64,000 bases of DNA from Microglena sp. YARC (Eukaryota; Chlorophyta; Chlorophyceae; Chlamydomonadales; Chlamydomonadaceae). Shown one piece after another: positions 1 to 12,100 of the stretch. Position 1 is the first letter of the stretch, and each line of letters begins with the position of its first letter. The position numbers and the translations under genes were made by a program. Location of the stretch: NCBI GenBank assembly GCA_022414725.1, contig CM039462.1, positions 182,156,800-182,220,799 on the forward strand, read 5' to 3'. The notes under the pieces are model-generated. The model saw only the letters and a program-made list of their open reading frames with translations, was not told the DNA's origin and made no database searches.

Positions 1-236
1 ATTTGTTTGTTTGTTTGTTTGTTTGTTTATTTATTTATTTATTCACTTCACTTCACTTCACTTCACTTCACCTCACCTCACGTCACGTCACTTCACTTCA
101 CTTCACTTCACTTCACTTCACTTCTCTTCTCTTCTCTTCTCTTCACTTCACTTCACTTCACTTCACTTCACTTCACTTCACTTCACTTCACTTCACTTCA
201 CTTCACTTCACTTCACTTCACTTCACTTCACTTCAA
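1..236. repeat. (TTTG)n then (CTTCA)n microsatellite
   Basis: A TTTG/TTTA run (1-43) is followed by about 190 bases of the pentamer CTTCA with a few variant units. All three forward frames are open only because the repeat contains no stop codon. Confidence 0.95.
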
Positions 237-480
237 TCAGGCATACTTTGCCTTTGAAGCCATTTGAGGCAGCGGTGGTTGAGGTAGCGGTGCTTCAGAC
301 AGTGGCAGTGGTGGTTGAGGCAGCAGTGGTTTGCCTTTGAAGTCATTTGAGGCAGTGCTGGTTGAGGTAGCGGTGGTTCAGACAGTGGCAGTGGTGTTTG
401 AGGCAGTGGCAGTGGTGTTTGAGGCAGCGGTGGTTTGCCTTTGAAGCTATTTGATGCAGCAGTGGTTCAGGCAGCGGTGA
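237..480. repeat. Imperfect tandem repeat, GGCAGCGGTGGTT-like
   Basis: Diverged units built on GAGGCAGTGGCAGTGGTG and TTTGCCTTTGAAGC. The second motif resembles the tail of the terminal exon at 3022-3106, so this may be the most degraded end of that duplicated tract. Confidence 0.6.
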
Positions 481-1110
481 GATTTGCTCACTACTCAACC
501 AACCTCACTAAGACAGTGGTCAGGTGAGGTGCTCAAGACTGTATCAGTCATACCAGTGATGGGTTCGAATCCTATACTGGCCAGTGGTAGCCCACACTTA
601 TGATCGAGAGGCATGTAAATAGTGGGTCAAGAGACTTGAGCCCCTTTGGAAGGCAGTGGTGAGTGTTGCTCGGTACTCAACCAACCTCATTTAGACAGTG
701 GTCAGGTGAGCGGTGATCAAGACTGTAACAGTCATTCCTGTGATGGGGTCGAATCCTATACTGGCCAGTGGTAGCCCACACTTATGATCGAGAGGCTTGT
801 AAATAGTGGGCCAAGAGACTTGAACCCCTTTGGAAGGCAGTGGTGAGTGTTGCTCACTACTCAACCAACCTCACTTAAACAGTGGTCAGGTGAGCGGTGA
901 TCAAGACTGTATCAGTCATACCAGTGACGGGGTCGAATCCTATACTGGCTAGTGGTAACCCGGACTGGTGATCGAGAGGCTTGTAAATAGTGGGTCAGGA
1001 GACTTGAACCCCTTTGGAAGGCAGTGGTGAGTGTTGCTCACTACTCAACCAACCTCACTTAAACAGTGGTCAGGTGAGCGGTGCTCAAGACTGTATCAGC
1101 CGTACTTGTA
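481..1110 (+). repeat. ~180-bp tandem repeat with tRNA B-box-like motif, four units
   Basis: Four direct units of about 180 bp. Each carries a motif close to the pol III B box (GGTTCGAATCC at 562-572; GGGTCGAATCC in later units) and an upstream stretch like an A box (TGGTCAGGTGAG). The units look like a tRNA-related SINE that was then tandemly amplified. There is no complete cloverleaf, so no tRNA is called. Confidence 0.6.
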
Positions 1111-1149
1111 CCAGGGTGTCTGGATTGCTGCAGGACTCATAGCTTACAA

Positions 1150-3020
1150 CTATGGCTCTAACTGAACCCATGGAAGGCAAGCAATTTGGCTACTTCAACA
1201 GCCTTTGGAAGGCAGCACTGAATCTTGCTCTCTACTCAGTAAGCATCAGCAGTAGCTTTGGCAGCAGTGAGGTCAGTGGTGCCCAAGACTCAATCAATTA
1301 TACTCACTATACTATACTCACGCCAGGGTATCTGGGTTGTTACAGAGATACTAGCTGACATTTTAGCTGCTTGCTTGCAAGGTGTCTGACTGAAACCAAG
1401 GCAAGCAAGCAATTTGGCTACTTAAACAGCCTTTGGAAGGCAGCACTGCATTTTGCTCACTATTCAAGCAGCCTCACTTTGGCAGCAGTAAGGTGAGTGG
1501 TGCTCAAGACTAAATCAGTTATACTCATGCCAGGGTATCTGGGTTGTTACCGAGATACTAGCTGCTACTTTAGCTGCTTGCTTGCAAGGGCTCGAAGTGA
1601 AACCAAGGCAAGCAAGCAATTTGGCTACCTCAATAGACTTTGCAGCCCTCAAATCATTTAGGGCCTCACTTAAACAGCGGTGTGGTCAGTGCCGCTCAAG
1701 ACTGTATCAGTCGTACTAGTACCAGTGTATCTTATCCCTGTTCGGCAAATGGTTCAATGGTTGATCATTTGGCTGGACTGATGAAGGTGCTGGGTTCGAA
1801 TCCTTACCAGTGTATGCGGTGTAATCCTTTAGTGTATGCGGTTGCTGTCAACCGCCATAGTAACACTGTCCAGGTAAAGTAGCAGCCCGTTCTCTACTGC
1901 CGTAAGGCAGGGCTCCCTTAATACCACACCCCACCAGGCTTAATCATTACCAGTGTATCTGGCTTGCTGAAGAGCTGATAATTCTCACTTGGCTACCTCA
2001 ATAGCCTTCGGAAGTCAGTGGTGAGTTTTTCTCACCACTCAATCAGCCTCACTTTGGCAGCAGTTAGGTGAGTGGTGCTCAAGACTCAATCAGTTATACT
2101 CATGCCAGGGTATCAGGGGTGTTAGCTGCTAGCTGACACTTTAGCTGCTTGCTTACAAGGGCTCAGAGTGAACCCAAGGCAAGTGTATTGTACCAGGGTA
2201 TCTGGCTTGCTGTAGAGCTGCCAGCTGTCACTTTAGCTGCTAGCTTAAAGCGCTCGGAGTGAACCCAAGGCAAGCAAGCAATTTGGCAACTTCAATAGCC
2301 TGTGGAAGGCAGCGTCGAGCTTTGCTCACTACTCAAATCAGCCTCACTTAGCCAGCGGGGAGGTGAGGTGGCAGCAGGGTAGTTTTTACTTGTACCAGGG
2401 ACTCTGGCTTGTTGCAAAGCTGATAGCTCTCAATTTAGCTTCTAGCTTACAATGGCTCAGAGTGAACCCAAGGTAAGTGTATTGTACCAGGGTCTCTGGC
2501 TTGCTGCACAGCTGCCAGCTCTCACTTGGGCAATCTCAGAGTGAAGCAAGGGCAAGCAAACAATTTGTCTATCTCAATAGCCTTTGAAGACTTCAAATAT
2601 TGAGAAGCTTAATACTCAGTATATCATACTTGTAATTGGTATCTGGCTTGATGCAGAGCTGCCAGCTGTCACTTAAGTTAAGCTCAGAGAGAAGCCAGTT
2701 CAAGCAATCAATTTTGCTACCTCAGTAGCCTTTGAAGACCTCAAGTATGGAGGTGCTTAAGACTGTTTTGAGGGGCTTGAGACTGTTTTGAGGGGCTTAA
2801 GAATCAGTATGCCATGCTTGTGAGAAGCCAGGTCAAGCAATCAATTTTGCTACCTCAGTAGCCTTTGAAGACCTCAAGTATGGAGGTGCTTGAGACTGTT
2901 TTGAGGTGCTTCAGACTCAGTATGTCATACTTATACCAGGTGTATGGCCTTTTTCAGAGCTGCTAGCTCTCACTTGGCCAAGATCAGAGAGAAGCCAGGT
3001 CAAGCAATCAATTTGGATAC
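1150..3020 (-). repeat. Tandem, decayed copies of the pherophorin terminal exon
   Basis: The sequence CCTCAGTAGCCTTTGAAG, which on the minus strand encodes the last residues and stop of the exon at 3022-3106, recurs with changes about ten times (for example near 1190, 1410, 1620, 2000, 2290, 2570, 2725 and 2865). Each is embedded in a 120-200 bp unit. The copies lie downstream of the stop codon, so they would be 3' untranslated or intergenic. A SINE interrupts the array at 1770-1953. Confidence 0.7.
1770..1953 (+). mobile_element. tRNA-derived SINE, family A, copy 1
   Basis: An exact B box (GGTTCGAATCC, 1793-1803) is followed by a body that includes GTCCAGGTAAAGTAGCAGCC and ends in CACCCCACCAGGC. 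The same body recurs inverted at 37484-37600 and 54056-54255. The shared body with tRNA-like heads marks a pol III retroposon family. Confidence 0.75.
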
Positions 3021-3021
3021 C

Positions 3022-3106
3022 TCAGTAGCCTTTGAAGCCCTCAAAGATTGAAGTGGGGCAGCACTTGGTGCTTGAGGGGCTGTTGAAGATGGAGTAGCGG
3101 CAGAAG
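3022..3106 (-). CDS. Pherophorin-like gene, terminal exon
   Basis: The acceptor CTGCCTTCAG precedes SFCRYSIFNSP...TKCCP..., ending FKGY and TGA at 3022-3024. With one carried-over residue position, phase fits the donor at 3786. The spacing of the cysteine in FCRYSIF and the CCP motif is the usual end of a pherophorin domain. Confidence 0.85.
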
Positions 3107-6100
3107 CTGAAGGCAGAAAAGTGGGAAATGTGTTTTGGTTATTCATATTGTAGGTTAGTCAGGGGGTCACCAAAAAGTTATTTTCTAGACACTATGCTCA
3201 GAGCATTGCCCCCCCCATCATCCTCCCACCCCCACCAAGTTAAAAAACCCTAAACCCACACCCACACCCACAACTGAAAAGTAAAAAGTAAAAAGTAAGA
3301 ACTAAAAAAAAAAAATGTTTTTCCGCCCCCCCCCCCCCCCCCCCCCCTCCCCCCCACACACACACGCCCTATTTCACTCACGCACTTACCTGCCACCACA
3401 TAGATTGCTCATAGCGGTACACAACCATATGAGGTAAGTGTAAAGCAAGCATATTTAACCTCCTCCGACCCACACATCCATCTACTCAGTCACCCACCAA
3501 CCCACCTACCACCCTCTACCCACCCACACATCCACTTACCAACCTACCAACCCACCTACCACCCTCCACCCTTCACCCACCACCCACCCGCCTACCCCTG
3601 TCTCCATACACTGAGACACTCACCCGCCCACCCACCCACCCACCCACCTACCCTGTCTCCATACACTGAGACACTCATCCACCCACCCACCCACCTACCC
3701 CTGTCTCTATAAACCCACCCACTCACCCACCTACCCAACCACCCACCCAACACCCACCCACCTACCCCTGTCACCATGCACCTACCTGCCGCCACATAGA
3801 TCCTCCATGGCGGGACACAACCCATCCGATGGAAGTGTAAAGCAAACATGGATGCCCTCCAGAAGGCCACTTGTGTATGTGTGTGGTGCTCCTATAAACA
3901 ACTTGAGTACCGATGACCCTGTTGAGAGGCTAGTGTACGTGTGTGACGTAGCGGCACCATTGACAGTTACATCCAAGACGGAGTTTCTGCATGTTGTTGC
4001 TGCGATGATACAAGGTGGTGGGAGGGGGGGTGGAAGGGATTGTTCAAGGTTGATTGGTTGAGGCCGGTGTACGTGTGTGATGTAGCCCCACCCTTGACAG
4101 TAACATCAGAGACAGAGTTTCTGCATGTTGTTGCTGCGATGTCATGAGGTGGTGGGAGCGAGGGTGAGAGGGATTGTTAGAAATTGATTGGTTGAGGCCG
4201 GTGTACGTGTGTAGTTTCTGCATGTTGTTGCTGCGATGATACAAGGTGGTGGGAGGGGGGGTGTAAGGGATTGTTATAAATTGATTGGTTGAGGCCAGTG
4301 TGTGTGTGTGATGTAGCCACACCATTGACAGTAACATCAGAGACAGAGTTTCTGCATGTTGTTGCTGCGATGATACAAGGTGGTGGAAGGGGGGAGGGGG
4401 GGGTATAAGGGATTGGTTGAGGTTGATTGGTTGAGACCGGTGTACGTGTGTGATGTAACCACACGATTGACTTTAACATCACTACATCAGAGAAAGAGCT
4501 TCCGCATGTTGTTGCTGCAATGTCATGAGGTGGTGGGAGGGGGGGTGCAAGGGATTGTTCGAAATTGATTGGTAAAGGTTGATTGGTTGAGGTTGATTGG
4601 TTGAGGCCCATGTGTGTGTGACATAGCCACACCATTGACAGTTGCAACAGAGACAGATTTTTTGCATGCTGTTGCTGCGATGATACAAGGTGGTGGGAGG
4701 GTATATGAGATCATGATTTGTTTTGAAGGTTGGGTGTGCAAGCGATGTAGCCACACCATTGACAGTTACACCTGGGACAGAGTTTCTGCATGTTGTTGCT
4801 GCGATGATACAAGGTGGTGGGAGGTTATATGGGATCATGATTTGTTTTGAAGGTTGGGTGTGCATGCGATGTAGCCACACCATTATTAGCAGTCACACCT
4901 GAAATAGAGCTTCTGCATGTTGTTGCTGCGATGATACAAGGTGGTGGGAGGGGGTGTGTAAGGGATTATTCAAGGTTGATTGGTTGAGGCCGGTGTGCGT
5001 GTGTGACGTAGCCACACTATTGACTGTAACATCACTACATCAGAGACAGAGCTTCTGCACGTTGTTGCTGCGATGTCATGAGGTGGTGGGAGGGTGTGTG
5101 TGTAAGGGATTGTTAGAAATTGATTGGTTGGGGCCGGTGTATGTGTGTGATGTAGCCACACCATTGACAGTTACATCAATGACAGAGTTTCTGCATGGTA
5201 TTGCTGTGATACAAGGTGGTGGGAGGGGAGGTGTAAGGGATAGTTCAAGGTTGATTGGTTGAGGCCAGTGTAGTGTGTGATGTAGCCACAAAATTGACAG
5301 TTCCATCAGAGACAGAGTTTCTGCACGTTGTTGCTGCGATGCCATGAGGTGGTGGGAGGGGGGGTGTCAGGGATTGTTTGAAATTGATAGGTTGAGGTTT
5401 ATTGTTTGAGGTTTATTGTTTGTGGTTGGTCAAGTCACTTACTTATTTACTATGTTACAGTCCAGATGTAGCCCAGAGTGACACAGTAACATACACACAT
5501 AAGGGAGTATGAGTGGGTGAGTGGGATCACAAGTGGGCGGGTTAGAGGAAAAGGAATATGGTGCCTGCAGGGATGGGTTATAAAGTGGGTAATGAGTATG
5601 TGTGGATACGGGTGGTGTCGTTGGGTGATAGGGATAAATGGTTGGTGATGAGGGTGGTGAGAGGATATGTGAGGTGATGGGTGGGTCTGTGGGTGGGGAT
5701 ACGGGCTGTGAGGGTCTGGGTGAGTTGGAGGAAAAAGGATAGGGCGCGTGAGGGGATGGGTGAGTTGGAGGAAAAAGGATAGGGCACGTGAGGGGATGAG
5801 TGAGTTGGAGGAAAAAGGATAGGGCGCGTGAGGGGATGGGTCAGAAAGTTGGTAATGAGTATGTTGGTACAAGGGTGGTGTCGTTGGGTGAGAGGGATAC
5901 ATGGTTAGTGATAATGGTGGCGAGAGGATAGGCAAGGTGAAGGGTGTGTCTGTGGGTGGGGATAAGGGCTGTGAGAGTCTGTGGGTGAGTTGGAGGAAAA
6001 GGGGTAGGATGTGTGAGGGGGTGGGTCAGAAAGTGGGTGAGGTAATGTAGGAACTAGGGGGGTCCTCAAACAAGCAAAACAAAACAAAACAACCATGATC

Positions 6101-9100
6101 TCGAAAATGATGAAGAGCCTCCCGACTGGATCCTTGTGATGTAGTTCAAGTGCAAAGAACCCAACAATCAATAAACCACATAATCAAAACAAAACAAAAA
6201 ACCATGATCTCAAAAATGGTGTGGAGCCTCCCGACTGGATCCTTGTTTCGCAGTTCAAGTCTGAAGAATAAAAGAATCAACAAACCGCATAATAACAAAA
6301 CAAATTACCCCAAAATGGTGGGGAGCCTCCCGACTGGATCCTTGTGATGTAGTTCAAGTCTGAAGAACAAAATAATCAGCAAACCGCATAATAACAAAAC
6401 AAATTACCCCAAAATGGTGGGGAGCCTCCCGACTGGATCCTTGTGATGTAGTTCAAGTCTGAAGAATAAAAACGAATCTGACCGCCCTTATCATCCTGAG
6501 GTGACCTGCCCATGTCGCAGTTCATGCGCAGGTGGCGTGGGCCCATGGTCTTGAAGGGAAACAACTTGACCGCCCTTATCATCCTGAGGTGACTGGCCCA
6601 TGTCGCAGGTTCATGCACAGGTGGCCTGGGACACAGGCCTCTGCCGATTGGCGTAGGCCGAAGGCCTCGGTCAATGCCAAACCCTTCGGTTTAATCAGCA
6701 CCTCCCATGTAACCAGTGTAGCAGTGGGGTCTCTGCTACATTGAGGGCGGTAAACAATCAATAGACCTTGTAATGAAAACAACCCAGCAACACTAAAGGG
6801 GCCCCCAAAGAAACCCTAGCGTGAAAAAGTACCTGTCTTCATCTCAATCACCCGCAAGCTCAGCCAGACTCTCTCTCAGTAACCCGCACCCCTCCCCAAC
6901 CCCACCCCACACCCACACCCCACCACCACACCCCAAAAACAATACCCAAATAAAGAAGCACTGGTGCAAAACAATACCTGTATTCATCTCAATCACCTGC
7001 CAGCTCGGTCCAGACCCTCTCTAGTAACCCGCTCCCCTCCCCCCCCCCCCCCCCTACCCCCCCCCCCCCCCCAAAAACAACCCCCCAAAGAAGCACTAGT
7101 GCACAAAAATACCTGTCTTCATCTCAATCTTGTCAATGTCCATATTACAGCATGACGAGGTGACGTTGCAAATGCCGGCAGATGCCTGGACAAGAGCAGT
7201 GAAACATGTTGTTAGCTAGATGGTTGAAATTCCCTACCAGGGTACTACTAAGCACGCGTGGCAGCACAATTTTGCGCACACTTTTTGAGCCCCACTGCGC
7301 GTTTCGCGCACTTTTTCAACCCCCTGTGGGCGCAGCGTGCGGTTTTTGCCCTTTTTGCACTACAAAGCGCTGAGCAATTTGACAAAAAGTAGTACCCTGG
7401 TCACTACCAGATGATATGGTGTGGGCTTGGTATTTGCCAACGATGGCCTGGCTACGACAATGATATATGTGCAGGGAACAGCAATATGATATCATATGAC
7501 ATTATGTCATCATATGATATCATATGTTGCCGGCAGCCTGACCAGGCTAAAGTTACCATTTATACACAATATCATACAATGCAGTTTGTATGATATCATA
7601 TGATATCATACTCGCCTTTGGTCAACATCATATGATATGCAGGTACCTACATATGTTTGTGTTTTTGCAGTCTAGCCAGCTAAGATGTAGCCAAATAGGC
7701 TAACTAGACTTGCCCAAACCTCAATATTGGGAAGGGCTGCACACGGTTCAAATCAAGCACTGGTGAACTGAAGCCCAGTAACATGTCATGTCATGTCATG
7801 TCATGTCATGTCATGTCATGTCATGTAATTACATGTAATGAACTTATAGGATCCCCTCCGGTAGTCCACTGGGTTTTTTGTGCATTGCCATTCCGTCACT
7901 GCATGGTGACATATGGTCCGGCATCCCCCTTCACTTGCCTGATCCACTTATGCATTGAGGCACACCAGGGCACCATCTGCATCAGTGGCCCCTGCTTTCC
8001 TTGTCTGGTCAACACATGCATCCCCCTTCACTTGCCTGATCCAAATTAGCATTGAGGCACACCCGGGCAACATCCACGTTGGTGGTCCCTGCTTCCTGGG
8101 AAACAGACTTCAACATATGCACACGCATGTACTAGTGTGTCCCATTGTATTATTGTCTGCTCAACACATGCACCCCCCTTCACTTGCCTGATCCACATAA
8201 GCATTGAGGCACACCCGGAAGCCATTTCAACACTGGACACCACACAGACACCATCTTCAATTATCTGGACATTATTTTCACTTATTTGGTCAACACATGC
8301 ACCACTTTCACTTGCCTGATCCACATAAGCATTGAGGCACACTCGGATGCCATCTGCATCAGTGGTCCCTGCTTCCTGCGAAACGAACTTCAAGCGCCAG
8401 GGCGAGTTCCGAAAGGAGACATCGCAATCGCTTGATGGGAATGTTGACATAGTGACGATTCCAGAGGGTGCAAAAGGGGACAGCTGAGGGAAAGGCGCAG
8501 GCATCGGCTGAGGCATGTGTGTAGGCCAGGCAGGATAGTAGTCATCTGGGCAGTATATTGTATCCCACCACACGTCTCCACCACAGACGCCCCCCGCAAA
8601 GTACGAATCTCCACTGCAAGTACAAGAGAAGTACGTAGTTTTTCAGTTTTCAGTTTTTAATTTTTTTATATTGTTTCCTACCACATGTCTCCACCACAGA
8701 CGCTTCCTGCAAAGTACGAATCTCCACTGCAAGTACAAGAGAAGTACGTAGTTTTTCAGTTTTCAGTTTTTAATTTTTTTATATTGTTTCCTACCACATG
8801 TCTCCACCACAGACGCTTTCTGCAAAGTATGAATCTCCATTGCAAGTACAAGAGAAGTACAAAGTTTTTCAGTTTTTAGTTTTTCTTTGTTTTACATTGT
8901 AACCCACCACATGTCTCCACCACAGACGCTTTCTGCGAAGTACAAATCACCACTGCAAGTACAAGAGAAGCACACAGTTGTTTATTTTGCATTTTAATTT
9001 TTTATTTGCGAAGTATGAATCTCCACTGCAGGTTCAAGAGAAGTACACAGGTTTTCATTTTGTTTGTTTGTTTTATATTGTTTCCCACCACGCATCTCCA

Positions 9101-12100
9101 CCACAGATGCCTCCCACAAAGTACGAATCTCCGCTGCAAGTACAAGAGAAGTACACAGGTTTTCAAGTTTTCATTTTTGTTTGTTTTATATTGTTTCCCA
9201 CCACGCATCTCCACCACAGATGCCTCCCACAAAGTACGAATCTCCGCTGCAAGTACAAGAGAAGTACACAGGTTTTCAAGTTTTCATTTTTGTTTGTTTT
9301 ATATTGTTTCCCACCACGCATCTCCACCACAGATGCCTCCCACAAAGTACGAATCTCCGCTGCAAGTACTAGAGAAGTACACAGGTTTTCAAGTTTTCAT
9401 TTTTGTTTGTTTTATATTGTTTCCCACCACGCATCTCCACCACAGATGCCTCCCACAAAGTACGAATCTCCGCTGCAAGTACAAGAGAAGTACACAGGTT
9501 TTCAAGTTTTCATTTTTGTTTGTTTTATATTGTTTCCCACACGCATCTCCACCACAGATGCCTCCCACAAAGTACGAATCTCCGCTGCAAGTACAAGAGA
9601 AGTACACAGGTTTTCAAGTTTTCATTTTTGTTTGTTTTATATTGTTTCCCACCACGCATCTCCACCACAGATGCCTCCCACAAAGTACGAATCTCCGCTG
9701 CAAGTACAAGAGAAGTACACAGGTTTTCAAGTTTTCATTTTTGTTTGTTTTATATTGTTTCCCACCACGCATCTCCACCACAGATGCCTCCCACAAAGTA
9801 CGAATCTCCGCTGCAAGTACAAGAGAAGTACACAGGTTTTCAAGTTTTCATTTTTGTTTGTTTTATATTGTTTCCCACCACGCATCTCCACCACAGATGC
9901 CTCCCACAAAGTACAAATCACTGCTGCAAGTACAAGAGAAGTATACTTTTTTTTCATATTGCATCCCGCCGCACCGAATAATTATTCGGAGGTGATACCA
10001 ACCATACCAACCATACCAACCAACCAACTTCTTACCATCCTACCAACCATGCCAACAAACCAACCAACTTCTTACCATCCTACCAACCATACCAACAAAC
10101 CGTCCAACTTCTTACCATCCTACCAACCATACCAACCAACCAGCCAACTTCTTACCATCCTACCAACCATACCAACCAACCAGCCAACTTCTTACCATCC
10201 TACCAACCTACCATACCAACCAACCAACCAACTTCTTACCATCCTACCAACCATACCAATCAACCAACCAACTTCTTACCATCCAACCAACCATACGAAC
10301 CAACCAACCAAATTTGAACCATCCTACCAACCATACCAACCAACCAACCAACCAACTTCTTACCATCCAACCAACCATACAAACCAACCAACTAAATTCG
10401 TACCATCCTACAAACCATACCAATCAACCAACCAACCAACTTCTTACCATCCCAGGTTAAATGTGGCACCGGCCAGGAGTGCCTTGAATTCTTCCGCGAA
10501 ACGCTGGAAGAAGACGGCAGTAGAGTTGTCGCTGTTGGACAGTGTTGCTTGAATCAAGATGTAGTTGTTCGAGAAGAAGGTGCAGGTGAAGGGCTCATCC
10601 ACCTACAATAAAAATCAAACAATGCTGTTTAAGAAGGTGGGGTTTAGGGTCTAGGGTCTAGGGTTTAGGGTCATTTGAATGGCTCACCCACCTACAACAG
10701 AAGGCAAACAAGGCGGTTTAAGAAGAAGGTGGGGTTTAGGATCCAGGAGGTAGGTGACAGTTGAAAATTTGTTGAAAAATCAGTTGAAAACACGCTCCGT
10801 TACTCAAGGAAACCGGATGTAGTTGACAGTTGAAAATCAGTTGAAAATCAGTTGAACATTTGTTGAAAACACACACTGTTACACGAGGATCCAGGAGGTA
10901 GTTGAAAGTTGAAATCTGTCAAAAATAATTTGAAAATTGGTTGAAAATCTGTTGAAAATCAGCTACAAATCAGTTGAAATCAGTTGAAAACACGCACCGT
11001 GACACCAGGATCCAGCAGGTAGTTGACAGTTGAAAAGAGTGCAAAATTTGTTGAAAATCTGTTGAAAATCAGTTACAAATCAGTTGAAATCAGTTGAAAA
11101 CACGCACCGTGACACCAGGATCCAGCAGGTAGTTGACAGTTGAAAAGAGTGCAAAATTTGTTGAAAATCTGTTGAAAATCTGTTGAAAATCAGTTACAAA
11201 TCAGTTGAAATCAGTTGAAAACACGCACCATGACACCAGGATCCAGCAGGTAGTTGACAGTTGAAAAGAGTGCCAAATTTCTGCAGCTCCAATTGGAATA
11301 GCTGTACTGTACGGCTTTGTGGATTTCAATGATGATGCCACAGCTTGTATTGTCAGGAAGGGGGGGGGCAGGCACCTCAACTGGGTGCGGTGGGCGGGGC
11401 ATTGGCGAGGGTGGGTGCATTTGTGTGGGTGGCATGAACGAAGGGCGGGGGGGCTGAGTCCAACCAGGGGGGCGGAGGGGGTTGCGTGGTGGGGGAGGGG
11501 GGGGTGGAGGGGGAGGAGGGGAGGGGGGGGGGGGGCAGGGGAGGGGGGCCTCGGGGTTCTGGGGTGCATCTGGAGGGAGGGTGGGGGGAGCTGGCAAGGA
11601 GGCTGGAAAGTAGCATTGCACGTGCAACTGCCGAAGGCTGACAGGTAGTCCTCGCAACTTGTAGCATTGTACTCAGTCATGAGCTTGATGGCGGTGTCGC
11701 TGTCATTGAAATTTGTGTAGAAGGAGTCGTCTGCAGCTTGGTCTTTGAGAATGGCTGAGATCATGAGGATTTCGTTGCTCCAGAACACGCACGTAAAGGA
11801 TTCGATGGTCTCCACTCCCTGTTTCATGGTGAGAGGGAGAGGGTGCAGCATGTTTGATAAGAACCTGGCGGCACTAGAATTAGTGGTACCTATATGTTTG
11901 TATCTGTGTATGTATCTCTATGAGATATGTGTTATATTGTATTGTTATATATTTGATTATTTAAATGTATGTATGTTACGGGTCAGTAGGTCTTAGAGAA
12001 TAGCAGAGATCATGAGGATGTCGCTGCTCCAGAACATGCACGTAAAGGATTCGATGGTTTCCGCTCCCTGTTTCGTGGAGAGGGGGTAAGGGTGAGGCAG

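Noticed and set aside
3..340. Three overlapping forward ORFs of 84-109 codons
   Set aside because: They are translations of the (CTTCA)n microsatellite; all frames are open because the pentamer has no stop.
8978..10552. 524-codon plus-strand ORF
   Set aside because: It is the antisense shadow of decoy splice arrays; its 39-residue repeat follows the 117-bp unit.
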